Assembly: GCF_040958095.1 (NCBI RefSeq)
Contig: NC_091165.1
Span: 24,010,770-24,074,769, forward strand
Length of the DNA stretch: 64,000 bases
From: Procambarus clarkii
Taxonomy: Eukaryota > Arthropoda > Malacostraca > Decapoda > Cambaridae
Reading direction: 5' to 3'
The notes below the pieces were generated by a model that was given only the letters and a program-made list of their open reading frames with translations, was not told the origin of the DNA and searched no databases. Every line of letters starts with the position of its first letter. Within the stretch, counting starts at the first letter, position 1. Positions 25,736 to 37,500 of the stretch are shown here, piece by piece. Position numbers and translations under genes: made by a program.

Positions 25736-25836
25736 AATCCACAAGGGCCGTGACTAGGATTCGAAACTAAGGCAGCGGTCTGGGATGCTCTCGGACGTAG
25801 GTTCGAATCCTCGTCACGGCCCTTGTGGATTTGTTC
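25736..25836. repeat. Palindromic tRNA-like SINE
   Basis: ATCCACAAGGGCCGTGACTA (25736) and its reverse complement near 25815-25836 are about 29-bp arms with one mismatch or so, around a centre with a box B-like GGTTCGAATCC at 25799. Confidence 0.7.
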
Positions 25837-25879
25837 ATTTGATGCATCACACGCTATTGTGATTTCTGTGTGTACTGAT

Positions 25880-26045
25880 ATATCTGACTGTCATCCCACC
25901 AGGAGAGGTGTACGCCTCTCTAGGGGCCCTCAGACAACCTCCACACACAACTCCACCGACCTAACGGGGTAAGAATAGCTTGAGCTGCCTCATCCCTTTG
26001 TGTATTTTACCTCAATAACTTATTTCAATTTCAATTTCAATTTCA
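25880..26045 (+). repeat. Repeat with (TTTCAA)n tail
   Basis: GTATTTTACCTCAATAACTT then (TTTCAA)n (26020-26045). Reverse-complement copy at 48965-49050 and a related one at 29300-29380. Confidence 0.75.
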
Positions 26046-27310
26046 ACTCCACCGACCAGTCCCGGATCAGCACTGACCTGGGCCACCTTAGAGGCAACAA
26101 TCATTAAGAGTTAAACAATTAACTACATAAAAATTTCAGGAACTTACCGGACACTGGAAGATGATCCACCAAAAGCAGCTTCATTAGTATATTCAGCAGT
26201 CACTTCTTTATTCATTATCCAACACCAAAAATAATGACCGACATGGAGTTCACTGACGAAAAGAAGGACATAATTTGACGATGTCAACTTCCACCTCAAT
26301 AATTAAGTCTACGCGGAGTATTTACGTGCTCGTTTAATATTACTCTGTCATATGTTGTGATCACCGCACATATCGTATGACACATCACTGCCGCACATGA
26401 ATTAAGGGTTACTAAAAAGTGTCCCGCCAGCACGCCGCCCGCCGTCCCAGGCCGAAGACACGGCACACTGCTCCCGCCCAGTGTCAACTGAGAGCCTCTT
26501 CAGTTCTGTTATATAAATATTAATTAATAATATTGACAATTACTTTCAATATAATAATAACAATAATAATAATAATACTTTTATATTTTATATTTATGCT
26601 AGTTACATTTATTTGTGGGCTAGAGCTGCACTTTACTTTTTTCAGAAATACGGATCTTACTTTACCAAAATAGCTGTTTTCTTCAACACAACTATGTCAT
26701 ACATGATGTATGAATATTAACTTTCGTTGAAAGTATTTAAGTTTGAAAACTTCTTAAAAATCATATATATAAATATATATATGTTACCAGCAATTTCAGA
26801 TAACCAAAAAGTCGACTGGCCGTTTTTTATTTAAAAAATAAAAATGAGGTTTGGCAAAATGCATTGCGCACAATAAACCATATTTGCTTATCTCATGGAT
26901 AACATCAAAACATAAGTTTTAATGTCTGAAGCCATTGCATGACTGCACAAATTAACAAAGTCTGAAACTAATTCATCAGTGATATGACTTGTTTCCCTAA
27001 ATAAGCAATATAATAATTCATCCCTACTTATTAACAATAATTTACCTTTTTAGTAACATAAAAACCCGCTATTACAAACAATAACCTATTCTTTAATACT
27101 GCCTGAAGTGCCATTATTAACAATATGAAACGTTTTCTCCTTGCATTACTTTTCGGCATTAGTATTTTAATCAAGTTTTGTAGTGCAACACTTACATCTA
27201 TAGTTTGAAATGTGATAGCGTAGAATTAACGTTGATATTCGAGTTACAATTAGCGAGTGATGACAGTGCTACTTGGATTTATGATTTTGGTGGTTGTTGC
27301 CAAAGGTGCC
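26046..27310. other. AT-rich non-coding stretch
   Basis: No gene or known repeat seen. Confidence 0.5.
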
Positions 27311-27569
27311 TAGTTTATTATGCACCCCATACTCATCCTGTGAGCGATAGCACAAAAAAGGATTACAGAGGGCACAAAAGGTCTTCATCAGACCTCAACG
27401 GAGATTATTACATGCTACAGGGACTATACATGATTTGTATAAGTGTGCAAAGCTGTCACATGTGCATTAGTGCTTCAATTAAAAGTTTGTACATATTTCA
27501 CTGTGGACATTGATTTAGGAGTGCAACTGTGCATTAAATACCTATACACGCGTCTTAACGCTAGTAAGC
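27311..27569 (-). repeat. 259-bp LINE tail relative, copy 2
   Basis: Same endpoints as copy 1; all three differences read A here where copy 1 has G. Confidence 0.9.
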
Positions 27570-27956
27570 ATATAGATCATGGCGGTAGTCCGACAAGACT
27601 GGAGAGGATTGATAACAGATGGTTCTTTCAAGGATTTTTACCGAAGCTTTTAAAACATTATATACTTGCTTGCCTTTTGTTTTTACGCTATTTAAATAGT
27701 ACAACAACATTTAAGAACATTTGCAACCAGCTCATCAAGACTACCTTGCTTAGCTAAATTAATCTTGGGGTTCAGTGCCGGAGTCCATTATTACCTATGT
27801 AACCCTTTCTACTACCGCACACAAGATGGGTATGGGGTGCTTAATAAGTAAACTAAATCAAAATTATCGTCAGGCCATAATAAAACTGCAAAATGCATTT
27901 TGGAGTTATTTTTTCAACTTATTTTAATGAAAAAAAACTAATATATACATATATAT

Positions 27957-28013
<57 letters not shown>

Positions 28014-28139
28014 GAAAGAGTGACAGTTAGCGTGGGACTATACTAGTGTATCCACCCTGGCAACCACATACTGTACATCAACCTCTATCGGCCAAGCGGG
28101 AGCCGCGGCGACACACAGAAAGAGACAAGTTAACCATAC
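27570..28139. other. Non-coding stretch with LINE tail and AT/AC microsatellites
   Basis: CACAAGATGGGTATGGGGTG (about 27821) is a family A end in plus orientation; (AT)n then (AC)n at 27943-28012. Confidence 0.6.
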
Positions 28140-28470
28140 CAAGTACAGAGAAATAGATCACCGGTACAACTTCGTTCCAATAGGATCTGAGACCCCTTGG
28201 TCGGTCCATGGGGAGAGCGTGCAAGAAGGTTTCTTAAGGATCTTAGTTCCAGGCTCATTGAAACTACTAGAGACCCTAGAGCGGCAAGTTTTCTCTTACA
28301 GCGCCTCAGTGTAGCGATCCAGAGGGGGAATGATGGCTACATCCTCAGTTCCTGGCCGGCGTCGGAGTTCAAAGAAATCTACAGCCTCTAGGAAACAAAC
28401 TCCCTTTATTTTCTCTTAATGTTCACTTTTTATAACCAATCAGATATGTAAATGTGTAACCATGTATAAT
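28140..28470 (+). pseudogene. LINE C-terminal fragment (family E, RAASFLxQRLSVAIQRGN type)
   Basis: The frame at 28197-28391 encodes RFLKDLSSRLIETTRDPRAA and SFLLQRLSVAIQRGN, ending with a stop. The same phrase occurs on the minus strand at 48670-48873, which marks it as a dispersed repeat. I infer the C-terminus of a non-LTR polyprotein but did not see an RT with it. Confidence 0.6.
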
Positions 28471-28548
28471 AAAGTGTACAATATAAAAAAGGGGTAGTAG
28501 AAGAAGTGAAGATTCATACGTATTCAGAGTCGAATGGAAAGTTATCCC

Positions 28549-29005
<457 letters not shown>

Positions 29006-29159
29006 CAATGATAATGACAACATGAACATGTTCGTACTGTATTACGATTTCTCACTTCAGTTGTAGCGAACTCTAGCAGGTGGAGTAACAGGCATCTGTA
29101 CACAAGAAGTCGATAATACAATTATATAATTCATTGTGTCGGGGACAAGCAGCCAGAGT

Positions 29160-29530
29160 GTATTTATACACGTTAGGCTTATATCGAGGTCCCCCTGGGG
29201 AGGGGGGGGGGGGAAGTCCAGGTCGAATTACTGACCCCGTCCAGGATGCAACCCCACAACAAGTGTTGTGGTGTTGCGACTTGAAGTAGAGGGGGGGGGG
29301 GAGGGTAGAAATAGCCTAAGCTACTCAATCCCTTTGAGATGTATTTCTTTCTTGTCTCAATAAACATACTTGAACTTGACCACAACAAGCTGACTAACTC
29401 CTGAGTGCCTACTTACTGCTAGGTGAAAGGAAATGTGCCTAACCATTTCTGTTCATTTCTTGAACCCGGAATTCTGGACTGTGCGTTGAGAACGAACCCG
29501 ACTGTACCACCGGGACCCTGATGGTCTCCT
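29160..29530 (-). repeat. SINE family 1 fragments interrupted by a second repeat
   Basis: 29160-29280 matches 330-385 (AGGCTTATATCGAGG..., GACCCC..CCAGGATGCAACC); 29300-29380 is a (TTTCAA)-family relative; the SINE resumes at about 29390 (GACTAACTCCTGAGTGCCTA), which suggests nesting. Confidence 0.5.
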
Positions 29531-29869
29531 GGGTGCACGAGTACAGGCCACATCATGACTACTGGTAAATGTGCTTTATAACCACATAGTATACTAGGTT
29601 AGGAAGTAAGCTGTGCACCAAATCAATACATCTATTTACCTGTAAAATATTCAGGGCAGTGTAGCCCTCGAGGAGCCTTGTTCATATCCCCCCCCCCCCT
29701 AACTCGTAAATCTTCGTGGCTGCCTAATATCACGCGGCAAGGATCATTCAAGTTGCTTACACGTGTAGTTATCCCTTTTAAGACAGCATGGCCTCTTTAA
29801 TCATACTGAACTGTTACGTAAAACATTTTCTGCAAAAAGGTACTAATGCACTTCCTAACAATTTCCATG

Positions 29870-30240
29870 TTTTTATTAACATTTGGATACATGAGCATTT
29901 ATGCAGCTACCCTAGACTATACATAGTCATCAGGGGCATGTGATCAGTAGCTGTAATTGCCAACTTTGGATGGATTATGAGGATATCAACAAGAACGAGT
30001 GAACATAGTCGTTGAAATTCTCCATGTCCCTCATACTGGCAGGCCTGAAAGGTTTAATAACTGAACTTTCAATAATGTAATGCGTGAAACTATAAGCCAG
30101 TTTATGCTTAGAGTTGGCACATGGAGTGCTCAAGATTGGAAGATTCGTCACCTGGCACAGGTAACGGTAGCCCAACCTGATCCTGGCAACCACTATGTCG
30201 CATTGTCTGGTGGACGCTTTCTGCTGCCCATAAACATGGG
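29870..30240 (-). pseudogene. LINE C-terminal fragment (family C), second copy
   Basis: The minus frame encodes MVARIRLGYRYLCQV and a decayed HYIIES block; stops and losses break the Cys ligands. The 3' side matches 687-960 (CCCTAGACTA). An A-run at 30250-30271 lies on its 5' side. Confidence 0.7.
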
Positions 30241-30649
30241 TTTCGGATCTAAAAAAAAAAAAAAAAAAAAAATTACAGCTTTTATATTAGTGCTTTCCGA
30301 CCATGGGAGTCTGTAATGTTCTCTACCAGGTCTGAATGTTTGGAGCAATGTAGTATTAGCAGACTTGGGGGTTACCCAAGTCTACTTCAAGTACATTCTT
30401 GTTACATGCTAATTTGCCTGCTATGCCTGGTATCAAGAAGGATTATATTTGTGAGAGATGGTATCCGTAACAAAACTGCAAACTCCGCGGGCTTTGCTCC
30501 CCTTCTTTCGTACAGAACTGCTTAATTAAATCAGTAATTGCATTATCAAGAGAAGACACCAAGCCGGGAAGACTATGTAGAACCAATGCCCGAAACTGCC
30601 CGAAACGCTGCACGTACTAGTGGCTTTACAAGAATGTAATTACTATGCT

Positions 30650-30705
30650 ATGTCTCCTCACAATCCCAATGTACCTTCTTGTATATATATAAATAAATAA
30701 ATGTA
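30650..30705 (+). repeat. LINE tail with (AAATA)n
   Basis: CAATGTACCTTCTTGTATAT then AAATAAATAAATG. Reverse-complement copy at 49925-49975 and a fragment at 61264-61293. Confidence 0.65.
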
Positions 30706-30834
30706 GCTGGACATTCAAAAGGCCCTAATCACCACACTGGATGCAAATGCGAGAACAAAAGCACACAAGTCGAGCGATATCAAAGGTATCGGATTCACCA
30801 AGAATTCTATCTGGGGAACTGCTGAATCTTCTTG

Positions 30835-31050
30835 AGGTTATCTCGAGATGATTTCGGGGCTTAGTGTCCCCGCGGCCCAGTCCTCAACCAGACCTCCTTT
30901 TTGTTACACACCCCCAAGAAGCAGCCCGTACCAGCTGTCTAACTCCCAGATACCTATTTACTGCTAGGTGAATAGGAGCATCAGGGTGAAAGAAACTCTG
31001 CCCCATTTGTTTCTGCCTCCACCGAGGATCAAACCAGAAACCTCAGGATT
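30835..31050 (-). repeat. SINE family 1, second near-full copy
   Basis: GAGGTTATCTCGAGATGATT, GTCTAACTCCCAGATACC and a decayed box B (GAGGATCAAACC in plus) in the same order as 17125-17345. Confidence 0.85.
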
Positions 31051-31614
31051 ACGAAGAGTGATACCACAGAGTACTGGGAAGATGGGACACCATGAGCATA
31101 GGTCTCATCCTGTAACTACACTTAGGTGACAACACTTAGGTGATTACCAGTTCAACTCTGAGCATTATAGCTTAAACCTTGTCATGCATTGTTAATATAT
31201 TACAGGCTGCCCTTAATTAAATACAGTGCATGAAGCTGCCATAGGTAGATTACATATGGCAGATAAACTGTCTTTTTTTCCACATTTATGTAGAACAAGT
31301 ACAATGGTAGCATTATTGAACTTAATTCTCGGTTGTTAGTGTAAAAATGCCCAATATTTTAATGTAAAGCTAGTTAAAACAACTTGCAAAAATAAAGAAT
31401 ACAAAAAAGAATTCTTCCAATAATCACAGACAGCATGCTTTTGAAAGCTGACCAATGGGCTGAACCTTACACTTACCTGTATTTGATGCCTAAATCAATC
31501 ACATATATTGCATGTCATTATATACATTTGCCATATTTTGTGCAATTTATAATAGTCACAAGGCAAATGATGCCAGTTTCCAGGAATGGTTTTCTTTTCC
31601 ACTCACGTAAAGTT

Positions 31615-31800
31615 AGCCTGTTAGGCTTATTTAAGTTCCCCTATCCAATGATTGACCATTCCCAGTATGCAACCTACAAGTCCACTAACTCCCAAGTACC
31701 CATTTACTGTTAGGTGAACAATAGCATTGGGTGCAAGTTAACATCTCCCAGTATTTTGCTCAGTCTAGGAATTGAAGCGAGGACCAATCAATTGTTAGCC
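31615..31800 (-). repeat. SINE family 1 fragment
   Basis: TTAGGCTTATTTAAGTTCCC, GATTGACCATTCCCAGTATG, CACTAACTCCCAAGTACCCA; parallels 39595-39785. Confidence 0.6.
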
Positions 31801-34499
31801 GAGAGTAGGTTAATTCCTTCATTACAGGTCACCCATCATTTATTTAATCATTAACATTATAATGAAATTAAATTTTTGATTAATACAAACTCCAATAGCC
31901 ACAACTAAGAAAAATAACACTCAAGCAAGAATGAATGTATATGCCTTACCTTTTGTAAGCTATATATTAACTAAAAACAATATAATTTGATGTCAATATA
32001 TTAATACACAGCTAATCATGTACTACATATAACTAAAATGTATACTACACAAGACAACATGACATTATAATGAAAATGAAAAAGCCAATAAATTTGACAA
32101 TTCTGATGAGATCCATAAACATTGTTAACAGCAATAAAAGTTTGCCAATAATACATACCGCATTCTCTTCTTAGAACATTTGATTAAAAGCACTATACAG
32201 TAACCAATACTGTGATTATGTCTAAATACAGTATATATTCCTTATTGAATAGATTTATATCATGAGTGAATAGCAATCATTAGCATCATTGCCCCATTTG
32301 CATGGGACAGAGGAGGCATTTCCCTAGTGTGTTTCAGCTTCAAGGATTTTAGAGTGAGGGAAATGAGAAACTTGGATGTGGGTGGACCTTAGCCAACTAT
32401 ACGAGAAGAACCACTATTACGATGGAAGGGGATAGGTGGTGGTTGGGTAGCATTAAGTAAGAGATTAAAAAATCAACAGATTGAAGGGCCATGATATGAC
32501 TAGTGACAGTGGGGGTATAATGGTGCTAATCTGAAAAGATGGGGAACTGAAGGTTAATTGTCACACATGATGATCATATACAAGACAAGGAAAAATAAAG
32601 ATTTTTATAGTTTATTTTTCTTTGCTTCTGAATAGGAAATACTCTCAAATTTCAAGTGAAGAATTGACTGTTCATCCCAAAAGTGCAAATGAGTTTTAGT
32701 TAACACACTAAACTGAACGCTTAATAGTACAGTATTTTAATTTAATACACACAGAAGCAAGAGCAGACCGAGCTCCAATGCTGTTACACCACGGCCATAT
32801 ATTCAATTGGTAGAATACTGATGCCGAGATGAAAAATTCCCGACCAAAATGGCCATTGTATCCACGAATTACTGCCAGTGGAAGGACGTATCCATGAAAG
32901 TGACTTACAATATCCAGTTCTTTGTTTTCCTCATGGGATGCAGGGGGGCCAGAAAGAAGTACAGTATATACAAAAAGAGCCTCACTTTTTATCTTGCTCT
33001 TGATATAGCTGTCCCAAAATGCAAAAAGAATTAGGAAATCAGAAAATATTGAGGCCAAAAAATGTAATAAAATCCTTGGACCTCCCAAGAACACATTAAT
33101 GCATGAAAAGTCAAGGTATTAGCGAGTGTGTGTGGGGATTCCAGGGATGCGGATTCGATCATGTGGCCTCAATAGTTTTGAAGACACCATATTCTTGTGA
33201 TTTCACTCTACGATTAGTAAATATTTGTCTTAAGATCACCAACATAATATACATTTTATAATTAATTCACAACAGAAAAAAAAAACTATTTACTATCATA
33301 CCTGTACATGATTAAGCTCATTTCTAACTAGAAACTTTACTATAGGAATTTTAGCCTACTTATTGGTGGTTCAGGGAATTTCTACCTTTGAAGGTGAAAT
33401 TCTTCACCTGACACTGAAACACTGATCAAGCCCCTTGATGCGATTCCTCATTTAGATAAAGTACCTGAAGTTATTGGCATAGCCATAGAGGATCAAACCC
33501 ACAAATAACCTCTTAATTCAAGTATCAAATCTCAAAGGTAGTGGGAAAAAGAAAAGCTGAATTTTAAGTAAACTATTAAAGAGAATCACCACTTCCTCAA
33601 TTAAAAACTAATGGGAAATATCTGTTGCATAGGAATATACTGTATATATTCCTCAGTACTTATAAAGTTAAATTACTTTTGTACTGATAAAACCTTTGAG
33701 TTGCATTCTGACGAGAGGATTTAAAATATTTCACAAACCAAAAAATGTAACATTCATATTGTGCTGAACACATGACAAAACACACGCTACTTTCACTGAA
33801 GCAGATTAAATATAGGATCTCTAATTTTTTTGTGATTTTTCCACTATGCTCTTATTTTGCCATGTTCCATTATTTTACAAATTAGTAAGGACAAAAATAC
33901 AATAAAACGTTCTGATTAATGTGTTTTAATTTTAATATTAAGTGGTAAACAGATCACAAAATAGTTTACCTTAGAGTAAGCAGAGGATGCAATAGGATGA
34001 GGGAATGGTATAACAGCAAAATTTACAGTTTTCACAAAATAAATGCATCTCTTTCATAAAGTAATTCTCATCCCTTACACAAACATATTTTACTGTAACA
34101 AATTCTATCCTCACTTATCTAGCAATGGTATGACAATGCATTTTGAAGGTAACACCAGTCTAAACCAAGCCTTTACAAAACACATTTCACTCTGAAGAAC
34201 TGCTTCAGGTCTGAACAAATGTCTTCTAGTGAAACATTGCAACATTGTAATAAGAGTAAAGTTCTTGACTAGCGCTTCCTTCACTGCACTGGTCAGCAGC
34301 ACCTGCCACGTTGTCAAAGACCTTACTTTTTTTTTTAAGAAAATCGTTATCATTCATGCCTTCCTTTTTAACACACTACTTCCATACCTCATACCTTCTT
34401 CATAGCAATTCTTCTTCTTTTTTTCCTAAAGGAGCAAGAAGATCCTATAGACATCATACTACATGTAATATCAGTGTACAGCAGTCTACACATCTTCAT
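31801..34499. other. AT-rich non-coding stretch downstream of the SLC35B1-like gene
   Basis: No gene recognised; short open frames at 32708-33094 and 34111-34353 lack recognisable content. The part next to 34499 may be 3' UTR. Confidence 0.5.
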
Positions 34500-34505
34500 T
34501 TTATT
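34500..34505 (-). promoter_or_regulatory. Candidate polyadenylation signal AATAAA of the SLC35B1-like gene
   Basis: The hexamer lies two bases beyond the stop codon on the gene strand. A signal this close would give a very short 3' UTR, so a downstream site is equally possible; 34.0-34.4 kb continues AT-rich without another feature. Confidence 0.3.
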
Positions 34506-34507
34506 TC

Positions 34508-34581
34508 TCACTCTTTACTCGCCTTCACTTCTACTAGAACTTTTTTGGGTGATTTTCCATAGACTGCATCTAAAGTAAGAC
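34508..34581 (-). CDS. SLC35B1: SLC35B1-like exon 9 (stop codon)
   Basis: The exon follows a CTCTCCCACAG acceptor and encodes (G)[20 protein letters not shown] and SKE, then TGA at 34510-34508. The match to the family's GLxLDxx(F/Y)GK plus lysine-rich end, and the exact phase fit with the GC donor of exon 8, support it. An AATAAA reads at 34505-34500, two bases after the stop codon. Confidence 0.87.
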
Positions 34582-37500
34582 CTGTGGGAGAGAACTGTAT
34601 TTATGAAGAACAATATCATCACTACCTGGCTTATTAGTAACAAAAGCTAAATATTAAGCAAAATCTATTTTTAGCAACTACTTTACTGCAAAAACAAATT
34701 CTTAATGTTGTCAAAGTTGAGGGAATGTTCTTTACATGATTAACAGTCTCTATAGTACTACAGTGATTTGAAATAGATGTTGGACCTAATCAATATGCCA
34801 AGTATTGTATAACTCTGCGTTTTTTAGGAAAACTATTCAAAATATTAATTTTGGGCTTTAAATCTTTAGTCTTGGACATTAAAAGAGCACTACATACTTT
34901 GAAAAATATCTAAATTAGAAGTCAAATATTCTAGTTCACAAAGCACAGATTTCAATCAAGCTAAATATGTAATTTGGCACATGGTGCATAACACACGAGT
35001 CATTTTGTTGCACAAGTAAATTTAATGAACTGTTCAAATGCTTTTGCGTAAGTCACTCCACACCACTTGCCTACTAGGAGGGTAAAAAGCTCAATGATTT
35101 GCAAGAGAATGATATCTTGAAAATAATCAATCATTTATCGAAGAATAGCACATGAAGGATTTGGTGCAGCAACAATAAGAGGAAGAGGGGGAGAAGGGAT
35201 AACAGAGGACCATGTGCTTTCCCAACTTCTGTTTTCTGGATATGCCCATTTCCCATTTTGTGTTTGTCTGAATACAAAAAGTCAGAAACAGGTGCAGTGA
35301 ATGATCTGAATAAAATTATCCAGTCAGGTGGTTCGAATAATAATGTATGAGGAAGTTGCAAGATGAGCGCCTGCCAGGCCTTGTGGCGCAAGGGTGGAAG
35401 ATGGTCCTAGTTTGTCCAGTGACCATGTTGGGCACCACTCTAGTGCTTTCTACCCTGTGATGCCACAGATTCATGGCCCAATGTCTTGATTTGTTATGGG
35501 ACTGGAGTGTTTATTTCGTAATTTGATTGGATATACAGTACAGTATCGTTAAAATCTAGGAACATCCGTGCACCTTGCTGGCTCCAAATGTACCCATTCT
35601 GTTGGTGAAAACTTTAACAAGTAGGATTCGTAAAAGAGGTCAGTGATTACATTTGAGAAGAAAGCCAAAATAATTAAGATGGTGAAGAGTCGAATCCCAA
35701 GGAGTGTTGTGCGCACTGAATATGGATAGCATTAAGAAGAGAACACTTTTTATATTATTAAGGTTCACGCTACCATCTTTGACTGTTTCTCTTCAAGTGA
35801 AAGTGATAAAACAATACGTAATAGAAAGGCAGTAAGTAAAGCAAAAGTGGAGTGTGCTGATAATGCAATGTGGCAGTTGTACAAGCATAAATGCAAAATG
35901 AAAAAGCCAGTGGCAGGCTGGCTGTTCATGGAAAAAGCATGCGAGTTTCGCCAATCTATGAAAATTCCTGGGCTTTGCCGATACAGTAATGGATGGCTCA
36001 GATGCTTTAAACTCCACCATGGCATTAGGTACATTACAGTACATGGTGAAAAGTGGTCTGCTGACCCTTCTGGTGCAGAAGAGTATTTAAGTAAAATTGC
36101 AGAAATAGTGCAGGAACAAAATTTATCTCTAGAGCAAATTTATAATGCTGATGAGACAGGTTTGTGCTGGAACATGTTAACGACAAACACAATGGCTCAT
36201 AGTGAAGACAATCCTTTAGGTGGTTATAAGCTGAACAAACAATTTCTGTGTTGTGCTGTGCTAATACAGCTGGCATGCACAAATTGAAATTCCTTGTAAC
36301 TGGGATTAGCAAAAACCCCAGTGCTTTAAGAGTCAACTAGGTGCCTCCCAGTGATTTATAAGATTTGATTTATATGAAATGAATATACCAATTTAAATCT
36401 ACCTTCAATCAACACAAGGATCTATAAAAAGCACTTATTATGAAGCTCAACTTTACTATGAATGTTATTTCTAAGATTAGCTTTAATGACAAACCACTAA
36501 GTGAGAGCACCGTGAAGAAAAAAATTCTAAGTAATAATTATAACACAACTTGCCTGAAAATACAAAGGTTGTTCCAAGCCATTGTCGAGGAGAGAGAGTA
36601 TTATTGAAGAGTATGACTGACCCCAGCACAGTGAAGAACTTGCGAGTCGTAGTCACAATTGAGCAAGGAAGAGGACCAAAATCGCTCACCATCAAAAATA
36701 TGAAGAACTGCAAAGTAAAAAGGGTTATGAGGCTCAACACCTTCACTTCCACAAATACCGCAGTTGCAACATTTATCAGAATAAGGATATGCTAGATACC
36801 TACAAGACAAAGCTTTCTTGTTGATTTCATGTGCTTAATCATGAATGCATTAGACCAAATTTAGGCTATTTAAATGCTATTACTATGTAGATTATTCTTA
36901 TCCAGTACTCTTCCTTTTATTAATCTGAGTTTATGGAAATTTCTCTTTACATGCTGGCAACTTCATACAACATTTAATAGTCTTCAATGCATGCAAACCT
37001 TTTGTCATTTACCTAAATTACCAAAGGATCTACATACAGTAGATGCTTATCTTATTCTATTTTTAATATATGCTTTACTCTACAGTTCTTTCTGTATAAA
37101 CGTCACCCTCAGATAATGAAATTCCTTTTACTACAGGCTTGACTCCATTCACATGGCAGACACTCCATTATTTTACACTGTACAATATACATATTCTTTA
37201 AGTATCTAACCACTCTACATAAATCCTGATTTAGTGAGCAAAACAGTGACACAGGACAAATGTAATATCAAATGTTAATATATATCCACAACAATTACTA
37301 AATATTGCTCAACTAGTTTTATATAAACATTTTTGGCATCAAACATTTGTCCGATGGCAAAAATGTTCCTTTCACATCCCACTCAGCCATTCTTAGGACT
37401 CCCCACAGGCTCTTGCTGGCATGTCAACTCACTTGACCAAGGGCACTGCAGATACTGAAGACAAGCATTTTTGTGAGAACCTCTGGATAACGCTGAGCAA

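Noticed and set aside
36483-36553. Last 23 codons of an exon 8 extension ([12 protein letters not shown]...) as the true C-terminus of the transporter
   Set aside because: Not conserved in the family, while splicing at the GC donor gives the expected LDxxYGK tail in exon 9; kept only as a possible retained-intron isoform.
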